Below are positions 53,360 to 61,444 of a stretch of DNA of 64,000 nucleotides, piece after piece. Location: contig JADJSY010000010.1 of the NCBI GenBank assembly GCA_016711435.1, forward strand, positions 62,001-126,000. Reading direction: 5' to 3'. The position numbers were made by a program, and so were the translations under genes. Under the pieces are notes generated by a model. That model was not told where the DNA came from, ran no database searches, and worked only from the letters and a program-made list of their open reading frames with translations. This stretch comes from Lewinellaceae bacterium. Lineage in GTDB: Bacteria > Bacteroidota > Bacteroidia > Chitinophagales > Saprospiraceae. The stretch's first letter is position 1, and each line of letters begins with the position of its first letter.

Positions 53360-55254
53360 ATGGATTCACTCATACCACTTATCCCATTTCTACCCTTTAT
53401 CGGGTTCATTATCAACGGTTTATTTGGCAAAAAATGTCAAAAAACGCCGTGGGTATTATCGGTTCCGGCACGGTGCTGGCTTCCTTCGCGTTGAGTATCC
53501 TGTGCTTCTATCAGGTAGCGGAATCCGGGGCGATCCAGGTGAACCTGTACAATTTCTTTACCGTTGACAGCCTGCAAGTTGATTTTGGGTTCCTGGTCGA
53601 TCACTTATCCGTCTGGATGATGCTGATCGTAACGGGTATCGGTTTCCTGATCCACGTGTATTCCATCGGGTATATGCACGACGATGACGGATTCTGGAAG
53701 TTTTTTGCTTACCTGAACCTGTTTATTTTCTCCATGCTGCTGCTCGTGATGGGCAATAATTTCCTGATGCTGTTCTTCGGCTGGGAAGGTGTGGGCTTGT
53801 GCTCCTACCTGCTGATCGGGTTTTGGTACACGAACAAAGAATACGGGAAAGCGGCGCGCAAAGCGTTCATTATGAATAGGATAGGCGACCTGGGTCTCCT
53901 GTTGGGCATCTTTATGATTTTCCAGTTGTTCGGCAGCCTGAACTTCACGGAAATTTTTGAACGCCTGCCAACTATGCGGCTCGAAGCGGGTGTGGCCACC
54001 ACGATCTGCGTATTGCTGTTCATCGGCGCGATGGGCAAAAGCGCGCAGTTGCCGCTGTACACCTGGCTGCCCGATGCGATGGCCGGCCCGACGCCCGTTT
54101 CTGCGCTGATCCACGCCGCTACAATGGTGACGGCGGGTATTTACCTGATCGCGCGTTGCAATCCGCTGTACTCGTTGTCGCCCGAAGCCATGCAATTTGT
54201 GGCTTCCGTCGGTCTGGTAACCTGCTTATTTGCAGCCGTTATCGGGTTGCGGCAGAATGACATCAAAAAGGTACTCGCCTACTCTACCGTTTCACAGTTG
54301 GGGCTGATGTTTGTGGCGCTCGGTATGGGCGCTTACGCCAGCGCCATGTTTCACGTGACAACCCACGCGTTTTTTAAAGCGTTGTTGTTCCTCGCAGCAG
54401 GCAGCGTGATCCACGGCATGGGCGGCGAACAGGATATTCGTAAAATGGGCGGCCTGCGCAAGGCCATGCCGATTACCTTCTGGGTATTTCTGATTGGTAC
54501 GTTTGCTATTTCCGGTTTCCCGTTGTTGTCCGGTTTCTTTTCCAAGGACGAAATTTTCGCGTTTACCTACGCCAACGGCGGCCCGCTTTGGTGGGGATTG
54601 TCAGGACTGGGCGCAATGCTGACGGCTGTTTACATGTGCCGCTTGTTGTACGTTACGTTCTTCGGCGAATTCCGCGGAACAAAAGAACAGGAGCACCACC
54701 TCCACGAAAGCCCGCTGACTATGACCGCACCACTGGCTATCCTGGCCGGCTTGTCGCTGGCAGGCGGTTTTCTGAATACGCCGCACTTCTTCCACCTGAA
54801 CAATGAACAATGGATGGCGCACTGGCTCTCCTGGGTGATACCGATACAGGAAATACATCTCGACGCCGCTACGGAATGGACCCTGATGATCATAACCACT
54901 TCTCTGGCAGTAGCAATTATCATTCTATCCTATTTCATTTACGGAAAAAAATCGAACCTGCCGGTGGCGGATGCGGAACAAACCGGTCTGATCCGGGTGA
55001 TCGCCAACAAGTTTTATGTCGATGAAATATACGATTTCCTGATTGTGCGCCCCATTGAAAAAATGTCAAAAATCTTCCACTACTACGTTGATTTACAAGG
55101 AATCGACGGCATTGTCAACGGAGTTGGAACAGGTGTGCAGAAATTAGGCGCTCAGTTTCGGAAACTGCAAAACGGCAACATCGAGTACTACCTCATCGGC
55201 ATGGTGGCCGGCGCGGTGTTGCTGTTGCTGACGGTGTTTTTGGAGGGTTTATGA
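53360..55254 (+). CDS. nuoL: NADH-quinone oxidoreductase subunit L (one apparent frame break)
   Basis: Antiporter-like proton pump with the long lateral helix; 631 residues after repair. The true start at 53360 (MDSLIPLIPFLPFIGFIING) leads into an A6 run at about 53430-53436; with seven A the frame goes on as GKKMSKNAVGIIGSGTVLAS. LFFGWEGVGLCSYLLIGFWY with key Glu, AARKAFIMNRIGDLG, GKSAQLPLYTWLPDAMAGPT and VLAYSTVSQLGLM are landmark motifs. The C-terminal lateral helix and final anchor (IEYYLIGMVAGAVLLLLTVF) are intact. Confidence 0.95.
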
Positions 55255-55385
55255 GGTGATGAGGTTTATAAAGGTTGATGAGGGTTGATATTCATCCACT
55301 CTAAAATATTAAAAATTGCATCGTTTTTAGAGTGGATGAATATCAACCCTCATAAACCTTTATAAACCTCATAAACCTTTAAAAA
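55252..55385. repeat. Repeat hairpin, GGTTGATGA/GGTTTATAA family, between nuoL and nuoM
   Basis: GGTTTATAAAGGTTGATGAG (55262-55281) faces CATAAACCTTTATAAACCTC (55350-55369). The spacer has CCACTCTAAAATATT and TTTTTAGAGTGGATGAATAT, an inner stem like the one at 29.4 kb. Confidence 0.85.
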
Positions 55386-55410
55386 AAGATTGAATTCATA
55401 CTGAAAGAAT

Positions 55411-56857
55411 ATGTCACTTTTACTCGTACTAATACCACTAATAACGGCCATTTTTCTGCTGATTGCCCGCCCTTCGGGAGCGCGAACGATCGCATTGGTG
55501 GCTACGCTGGCCAATCTGGCGGTGAGCGCATTTGCCTGCATGGGTTTTGTTGGCGACGGCTCCTTCAACCACGAATTCAGCGTTCCCTGGGTGGCCGAAG
55601 CAGGCATTACCTTCCGCCTTGGCATGGATGGCATCAGCCTGCTGATGGTGATCCTGACCAACCTGCTGGCGCCGCTGATCGTTTTGGGCAGTTTTGGCAA
55701 ACAGATGGAACCGGAAGGCCGCTTTTATGGCCTGGTGATGCTCATGCTGGCGGCTTTAAACGGCGTGTTTATGGCCCTCGACGGTTTGGTTTTCTACGTT
55801 TTTTACGAACTGGCGCTCATTCCGATCTATTTTATCTGTGCCATTTGGGGCGGTCAGGATCGCATCCGAACCACGCTGAAGTTTTTCATTTACACCTTCA
55901 CAGGCTCCCTGTTTATGCTGGTGGCGCTGTTGTATGTGTACCTGCAAACGCCCGGAACACATTCTTTTGCGTGGGAAGAACTCGTCCGGGGTACAACTTG
56001 ATCTAACTGCGGCCTGGTGGGTTTTACTCGGATTTTTCCTCGCTTTTGCGGTGAAAATGCCGGTATTTCCTTTCCATACCTGGCAGCCTGATACTTACAC
56101 GACCGCCCCAACCGGCGGCACGATGCTGCTTTCCGGTATCATGTTGAAAATGGGCGTTTACGGCGTAATCCGCTGGATGGTGCCCCTGGCCCCGGAAGCC
56201 ATGCACGATCTGGCGCCGGTTTTTATCATACTCGCTGTGATCGGGATTGTGTACGCCAGTATCATTGCTGTGAAACAAACGGATCTGAAACGCCTGATCG
56301 CTTATTCTTCCATTGCACACGTCGGCCTGATCGCTGCGGGCGTCATGGTGTGGAATAAAGCGGGTCTGCAAGGCGGACTGATACAGATGCTCAACCACGG
56401 CATCAATGTGGTGGGGCTGTTTTTTGTGGTGGATATGATCGAACGGCGCCTCGGCACCCGCTCTTTGTACGACATGGGCGGCATTGCCAAATCGGCGCCC
56501 AAATTTGCGGCGTTGTTTATGATTGTGATGCTCGGATCGGTGGCGGTGCCGCTGACCAACGGTTTTCCCGGTGAGTTTTTACTGCTGAACGGCGTCTGGA
56601 GTTATAATTTCTGGCTCGGCGCAGTGGCCGGTTTGACGATTATTTTCGGGGCTGTGTACATGCTGCGCGCTTACGGATTAGTCGTTTTTGGAGAAGCCAA
56701 CGCGGAAACGGCTAAATTCGAGGATGTACAAACGAACGAATGGATCGTACTCGGCGTCATCGCTACACTAGTCGTGGTGCTGGGCTTTTTCCCGGGCCTC
56801 GTGCTGCACCTGACGGACGGGAGCGTGAACAGGATTTTGGGGACGGTACAGTTTTAG
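55411..56857 (+). CDS. nuoM: NADH-quinone oxidoreductase subunit M (one apparent frame break)
   Basis: Second antiporter-like pump, about 482 residues. The first frame has FRLGMDGISLLMVILTNLLA, LVFYVFYELALIPIYFICAI (key Glu) and FTGSLFMLVALLYVYLQTPG. It ends at a GGGG run (55988-55991). With three G it continues VQLDLTAAWWVLLGFFLAFA and KMPVFPFHTWQPDTYTTAPT, then LKRLIAYSSIAHVGLIAAG. So one extra G explains the break. The stop is followed at once by GTGAGAG repeats. Confidence 0.94.
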
Positions 56858-56982
56858 AAGTGAGAGGTGAGAGGTGAGAGGTGAGAGACGTCCCGTTTGG
56901 CCGCTCTTGTGATTTGTGCTTAGGTGTTTCAGGCCTGTAATCGAGAATCGTGTTTGGTGTGTGGTGTTTCGTGTTTCGGCCG
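56856..56982 (+). repeat. Heptad repeats, GTGAGAG and GTGTTTG families, single arms
   Basis: GTGAGAGGTGAGAGGTGAGA (56861-56880) starts at the nuoM stop. A second block GTGTTTGGTGTGTGGTGTTT is at 56950-56969. No full complementary arm is present. Confidence 0.65.
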
Positions 56983-57024
56983 CTTCACTTTTGGAGTATT
57001 TCGGAATTATCAAAAAACATAATT

Positions 57025-57095
57025 TTCGATTAAATTCTTTGCAAATGCTTGATTATCAACACGAATAACGAATAACTGATAACTAATAACCAAAC
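57025..57095 (+). repeat. Core-plus-heptad repeat, TAACGAA/TAACTAA family
   Basis: GATTAAATTCTTTGCAAATG then TTGATTATCAACACGAATAA and TAACTGATAACTAATAAC. The stretch preceding the heptads is nearly identical to that at 36309-36346. Confidence 0.8.
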
Positions 57096-57096
57096 C

Positions 57097-57306
57097 ATGA
57101 ACTGGATAAAAGTAATTCGCAATGCCGCAGTGGTAACCCTGATTGCCTTTTCCATTTCATCGGTGCTGATGCTTTTTCTCAATAGCCGGGTGAACTGGTT
57201 GCAACAAAGCACCACAGCTGTGTTTTTTTTCATAGGTAGCAGTGTGGTACTCTTTTTAAAGGAGCGCAAGGCAAACAAGCAATCCGCTGACAACAACGAG
57301 TTATGA
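57097..57306 (+). CDS. Small two-helix membrane protein
   Basis: 69 residues with two membrane helices (VIRNAAVVTLIAFSISSVLM and STTAVFFFIGSSVVLFLKER) and a charged C-terminus. I do not recognise the family. Its TGA overlaps the ATG of the next gene (ATGA at 57303-57306), so it is coupled to the S4-domain protein, and both lie between nuoM and nuoN on the operon strand. Confidence 0.65.
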   Translation: MNWIKVIRNAAVVTLIAFSISSVLMLFLNSRVNWLQQSTTAVFFFIGSSVVLFLKERKANKQSADNNEL

Positions 57307-57517
57307 AAAATCTGGAATTTACACTCGATGGGCAGGATCATATTCAACTCAATAACCTGTTGAAAGTCCTGCACCTCGTGGGCACAGGCAGGAAGCCAAT
57401 ATCCGGATTGACAACGAGGAAGTGCGGGTTAATGGCGCTGTCGAGACCCAAAAACGCAAAAAGTTGCGGGTAGGAGATAAAGTGGAGTTTGGGAAAGCAA
57501 TCATTACACTACTTTAA
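57303..57517 (+). CDS. RNA-binding S4-domain protein, YbcJ-like (one apparent frame break)
   Basis: About 71 residues after repair. The first frame gives EFTLDGQDHIQLNNLLKVLH. The other frame continues ANIRIDNEEVRVNGAVETQK and KKLRVGDKVEFGKAIITL, the S4 RNA-binding fold of the YbcJ type. The frames join where GGCAGGAAGCC should read GGCAGGCAAGCC (about 57390-57394), one C lost. The function of YbcJ-type proteins is not settled; binding to structured RNA is inferred. A perfect palindrome follows its stop codon. Confidence 0.78.
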
Positions 57518-57522
57518 TGCAG

Positions 57523-57555
57523 ACCTTCCCGAAAGTTTTAAACTTTCGGGAAGGT
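57523..57555. repeat. Perfect 33-base palindrome (16-bp arms)
   Basis: ACCTTCCCGAAAGTTT, one central T, then its exact complement. It lies six bases after the S4-gene stop. A short run AAAA, not T, follows on the plus strand, so it is not a standard terminator. Shares the central AAAGTTTTAAACTTT type with the palindrome at 36199-36239. Confidence 0.85.
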
Positions 57556-57649
57556 GAAAAAACTGTCCCGACGATTGAAAATGAAACATCAGGACGTTAC
57601 CAAATAAAAGAATAAGGTTTGAATTCAAACCGCAAGAAATTACAAGACA

Positions 57650-59026
57650 ATGACTGCAATACTGATACTTTTTACCACTGCCATCGCAACGCTGTTCACA
57701 GGGCTGACGAAAAACCGTTCCCTGTTGCAGCCGATTGCACTGGCCGGTTGCCTGCTGGCGCTGGGCGCAACTTTCTATAACCCCATGGGCTGGAATGAGC
57801 GCTATATTTCGATGTTTCAGTTCGACAACTTTGCGCTGGCGTTTTCGGGAGTAGCCATTCTGGCTGCCATACTCATCATCGGCCTGAGTGGCTGGGGATT
57901 TCGCCAACTGAACGATACACTCGGCGATAATTACGGGCTAATCCTGTTCAGTTTGTGCGGCGCCTTGTGCATGTTCTCGTTTACCAATATGGTCATGCTG
58001 TTTCTCGGCATTGAAATCCTTTCCATTCCCCTGTATGTGCTTGCGGGGAGCCGCCGCGACGACCTTGCAGGCAATGAAGCGGCCCTGAAATATTTCCTGA
58101 TGGGTGCATTTGCTACGGGTATTCTGTTGTTCGGCATGACCCTGGTATATGGCGCTACCGGTAGTTTCGACCTCGCTGTTGTAAACGAATCCATCGCAAC
58201 GGGCAAGGGTTCAGTGGGCATGTTGCAGACAGGTATTGTGCTCATCATTGTTGGTTTGAGTTTTAAAATTTCCGCCGTTCCATTCCATTTCTGGGCGCCC
58301 GATGTGTACCAGGGCAGCCCCAACTTAGTGACTACTTTTATGGCTACGGTGGTCAAAACGGCGGGTATTGCAGCGTTTTATCGCCTGTTTTCCATAGCAT
58401 TTGAACCGGCGATGGATTTCTGGAGTGTCCCGGTCACCGTTATTGCGGCATTGACGATGACGGTCGCCAATATGACCGCCATTTTCCAGACAAATTTCAA
58501 ACGCATGATGGCCTATTCGTCCATTTCACATGCGGGTTATTTATTATTAGCCATCCTGGCAATCGGCACACCCGGTAGCGAGGGCGCCCTGTTGTTTTAT
58601 ACGCTGACGTATTCGCTGGCAACGATTTGCGCCTTCGGTTGTTACATGGTGGTAGCCGAGCAAAGCGGTGACGGTTCTTTTGCCGCATTCAATGGATTGA
58701 GTAAAAAACATCCCCTTCTGGCCGCTGTTTTGGCCATTTCGATGTTGTCGCTGGCAGGTATTCCGCCCACTGCCGGTTTCTTTGGCAAATATTTCCTCTT
58801 TTCAGCAGCCTTTGCCAAAGCGCCCTGGCTGATCGTGCTGGCAGTCATCAATTCCGCCATTTCGATCTATTATTATTTTAAAATCATCATCGCGATGTAT
58901 TTCAGCCGGGAAGAAAACGTTTATGAAACAGGTATTCCCGTGGGCGTACGCTGGGTGGTTTTGGCAGGCATGTTGCTGATTGCGCTGCTGACCTTGATGC
59001 CGGGCAGTGTGTATGCCTGGATTTAA
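57650..59026 (+). CDS. nuoN: NADH-quinone oxidoreductase subunit N
   Basis: Third antiporter-like pump, 458 residues, 13-14 helices. MLFLGIEILSIPLYVLAGSR (key Glu), EAALKYFLMGAFATGILLFG, FKISAVPFHFWAPDVYQGSP (Lys and PFHFWAPDVY) and NFKRMMAYSSISHAGYLLLA are landmarks. It closes the nuo set. The TAA stop is followed directly by GTAGTTATCC of a reversed core-plus-heptad repeat. Confidence 0.96.
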   Translation: MTAILILFTTAIATLFTGLTKNRSLLQPIALAGCLLALGATFYNPMGWNERYISMFQFDNFALAFSGVAILAAILIIGLSGWGFRQLNDTLGDNYGLILFSLCGALCMFSFTNMVMLFLGIEILSIPLYVLAGSRRDDLAGNEAALKYFLMGAFATGILLFGMTLVYGATGSFDLAVVNESIATGKGSVGMLQTGIVLIIVGLSFKISAVPFHFWAPDVYQGSPNLVTTFMATVVKTAGIAAFYRLFSIAFEPAMDFWSVPVTVIAALTMTVANMTAIFQTNFKRMMAYSSISHAGYLLLAILAIGTPGSEGALLFYTLTYSLATICAFGCYMVVAEQSGDGSFAAFNGLSKKHPLLAAVLAISMLSLAGIPPTAGFFGKYFLFSAAFAKAPWLIVLAVINSAISIYYYFKIIIAMYFSREENVYETGIPVGVRWVVLAGMLLIALLTLMPGSVYAWI

Positions 59027-59090
59027 GTAGTTATCCGTTATTAGTTATTGGTTATCAGTGTTGATACTCAAACATTTACAAAGAATTTAG
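59024..59090 (-). repeat. Core-plus-heptad repeat, TAACTAA family (reversed)
   Basis: GTAGTTATCCGTTATTAGTT (59026-59045) then TCAGTGTTGATACTCAAACA (59055-59074) and TTTACAAAGAATTTAG. It is a variant of the core with two changes in the palindrome. Confidence 0.78.
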
Positions 59091-59113
59091 CCAATCGTTC
59101 TAAAACCAGATCA

Positions 59114-60312
59114 ATGAAATCACTGAAATTTTTAGCGCCCGCAGTTTTGTCGGCGCTTGTTATACTGAACGCCTGCCAACAAGACGCCAAGCAAACCACC
59201 ACTACGCCGGCGCTTACGTCGGCCTCGCAAGACGCCAAAGTAAAACCCCAGGTATATCTTTTTGCAACAACGGTCGACAAACTGAATTTGCGCGATCAGC
59301 CGAATAAAGCCGGAAAGGTTATCGCTCAATTTGCAGAAGGCGACTTTGTGGAAAGCAACGGCGAAGTATCGCCCAATAAAGAAGAGGCTCAATTGAGGGG
59401 TATTACTTACCTGGAGCCTTATTTCAAAGTTACCTCCACTACGCCGGAACAACACAACGGCTGGGCGTACGGCGGCGCTTTGCAGCGCGTTTATGCCGGC
59501 TCGCGTGCCGGTAGCCCGGATCTGGGTAAACTTTCCCAGTTTACCATGTTCCTGAAAACGCTCGACGCCAAAAATTAGAAAGTGGCAAAAAAGCCTGGGA
59601 TTATGTAAAAACCAACCTTGCAACCGCCAACGGTTCCTTAGCCGATGCCGCCTTTACACTGCTGGAACATTTCCTGTTCCGCATGGAAAGAGAAGGCGAA
59701 TTTTATACCATTACCGAGAAAATGGAATGGAAGGAACAGGACTACAAGGACATGTTTGAAAACAAATTCGATATGAACCGGTATCCTGCTACCAAATCTT
59801 TATCTGAAAGCGGATTCACGCTGGCCACCGGCGAAGGCATGGTGTTTCCGGTGGTGGACTGGAATCAGTTAAATGCGTTTTTTAAGAGTAAGGTGACTGC
59901 CCCGATGCAAACATTCCTGACGCAGGAAACGGCAGAAAGCAATCTTACGGTGTTCAGCGACGGCGGCATTGTAGCGCCACTGGAAGAAATTGCCGACCGA
60001 GCTGCCTTCTGGGAAAAGTTCAACTTAGATAATCCCTACTTCATGCGGCAGGAAGAAACCACTGAATCGGAGCGCTGGATGCGCCTCGTCATGGTAAATG
60101 GCGCCGACAATACGCCCTCTTTCGACTACGAAACCCAGATGATTTCGGAAGATTATAAAAAAGTATGGGCCTACATCGCCCAAAAATACCCCGGCACCAA
60201 ACTCGCCGCTACCACCAAAGAACTCTCCGATCTCTGCGCCGCTGAAGGCTGGAAACGAACCAAAAAGGTGGAAGACTGGCAGATGAAGTATGTGGAGCAG
60301 AATAGCCTGTAG
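59114..60312 (+). CDS. SH3-like lipoprotein 3 (one apparent frame break)
   Basis: About 399 residues after repair. The start at 59114 gives FLAPAVLSALVILNAC with a lipobox; the longer ORF start at 59048 lies in the repeat. An SH3-like part (VDKLNLRDQPNKAGKVIAQF, about 55-135) is followed by a larger domain of unknown type. The frame stops at 59578 where AAAAAT should have one more A: DAKKLESGKKAWDYVKTNLA then continues through LLEHFLFRMEREGEFYTITE to KYVEQNSL. The long C-terminal part is not recognised. Presumably a periplasm-facing lipoprotein. With lipoproteins 1 and 2 it makes three such genes in or beside the nuo operon. Confidence 0.7.
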
Positions 60313-60345
60313 TTCGTTATCCGTTATTAGTTATCAGTTATTAGT
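60312..60345 (-). repeat. Left arm of a heptad repeat, GTTATTA family
   Basis: GTTCGTTATCCGTTATTAGT and TATCAGTTATTAG directly after the lipoprotein stop. Its right arm is at 60651-60681 beyond an inserted element. Confidence 0.75.
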
Positions 60346-60647
60346 GTGGTAAGGGAACATCTGTTATCTCATTATTAATGCGATTCATAGGTTGAATGCC
60401 TGACAAGTTGTATTTCAAATTGCCGTATGCTGTATACTTGACGAGGGTGACTTCAAATTTAACATAGGCAACTTAGAACATTAAAAGCGAGGCGTACTCT
60501 GCAGCTATGTGGCATGTGACAACTCATATTGTGGTGTATTGCGCTACGCGTGTTTATCCTCAAAGTCCACGCAGATTGACTGCTTCATCTGTGGACGGTG
60601 TCTATGGTTCAAATTCTTAACGAGATAACAGATGAGTTGTTTACCAC
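60346..60647. mobile_element. MITE-like element, about 302 bp, with inverted ends, inserted in a heptad hairpin
   Basis: The left end GTGGTAAGGGAACATCTGTT then ATCTC (60346-60370) is matched by the right end GAGATAACAGATGAGTTGTT then TACCAC (60622-60647) in inverted orientation. ATCTGTTATCTC is identical on both ends and the outermost GTGGTAA is also shared. The interior has no ORF of note. The element lies exactly between the two arms of a TAAC-family heptad hairpin. No clear target duplication could be made out and no IS family is assigned. Confidence 0.6.
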
Positions 60648-60650
60648 CAA

Positions 60651-60681
60651 GATAACGAATAACCGATAACTGAATAACGAA
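60651..60681 (+). repeat. Right arm of the heptad repeat, TAACGAA family
   Basis: GATAACGAATAACCGATAAC then TGAATAACG, ending at the stop codon of the beta-barrel gene (60683). Confidence 0.75.
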
Positions 60682-60682
60682 A

Positions 60683-61309
60683 TCAGAAATTCCACGTGAA
60701 CCCAAACCGGTAATCCCAGGGTTGCTCGTAGGAGTCTATATCGTTGGCGATGGCGAGGTTGTAAAAAATACCGATTTCGGAACCGCCGGTACCCGGACCG
60801 CCGCCGAAATTGTAACCGGCGCCGATATACTGGTTGCCGCGGGTAAATCTCCTTTTACTGATTGTATTGTCCGGTTGAAAGGCTTCCGGTTCCTGCACCC
60901 ATTCATTGGCGACTTCGCCTTGCAGGAAAAAACCGCGGAATACTTTGGCGCGCAGGAAAAGCCCCAATTCTGTATTAAACAGGGTGATTGATTTATATCC
61001 CGGGTATTTCTGCGAGCTCATATAAACCGAGAGCCGGGGTCCCGCCGAAAAAGGCCCCCAAAACTTGTATCCCACCATCGGCGCAAGTCCGAATCCGAAA
61101 CTACTCTGGCCGTTGAAAGAGCCGAAACCGAGGCCGATGCTACCTCCAAACCAGATTTTTTCCTTGAGCGATACGCGATCTTCTCTTTCCGCCGCCTCTT
61201 CGGCGGCTTTTTTATCGGGATTGCGCTGCGCAAAACCCTGTTGCGAAATCAGCAGCAAAAGCACTACTGCTAACAATGTGGAGCATTTTGGATATTTCAT
61301 GTACTTCAT
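60683..61309 (-). CDS. Outer-membrane beta-barrel protein
   Basis: 208 residues with a signal peptide (LLAVVLLLLISQQGFAQ). A short charged linker leads to alternating beta strands (IWFGGSIGLGFGS, SFGFGLAPMVGYKFW, FFLQGEVANEWV), and the chain ends in an aromatic residue (FGFTWNF), the outer-membrane assembly signal. It resembles small eight-stranded barrels of Bacteroidota. No specific function can be given. The start at 61309 (MKYMKYPK) fits the -7 element 23 bases before it; the Met at codon 4 is possible too. Confidence 0.75.
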   Translation of the reverse strand: MKYMKYPKCSTLLAVVLLLLISQQGFAQRNPDKKAAEEAAEREDRVSLKEKIWFGGSIGLGFGSFNGQSSFGFGLAPMVGYKFWGPFSAGPRLSVYMSSQKYPGYKSITLFNTELGLFLRAKVFRGFFLQGEVANEWVQEPEAFQPDNTISKRRFTRGNQYIGAGYNFGGGPGTGGSEIGIFYNLAIANDIDSYEQPWDYRFGFTWNF

Positions 61310-61332
61310 TTTTTAGTTGAAAAGAATGGGTG

Positions 61333-61340
61333 CAAAGATA
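61333..61340 (-). promoter_or_regulatory. -7 element of the beta-barrel gene
   Basis: Minus-strand TATCTTTG fits TAnnTTTG, 23 bases before the ATG at 61309. Confidence 0.5.
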
Positions 61341-61378
61341 AACCATGATTTCGGCATATTCGGAGCGACTTAAATTCC

Positions 61379-61386
61379 TACTTTTG
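61379..61386 (+). promoter_or_regulatory. -7 element of the metalloprotease gene
   Basis: TACTTTTG fits TAnnTTTG, 58 bases before the ATG at 61445. Together with 61333-61340 it makes a compact divergent promoter pair. Confidence 0.5.
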
Positions 61387-61444
61387 CACTCCTGAAAGTA
61401 CCGATTCGAGTAACTTTCTTTCATATAAATTATTCAAATAATAC

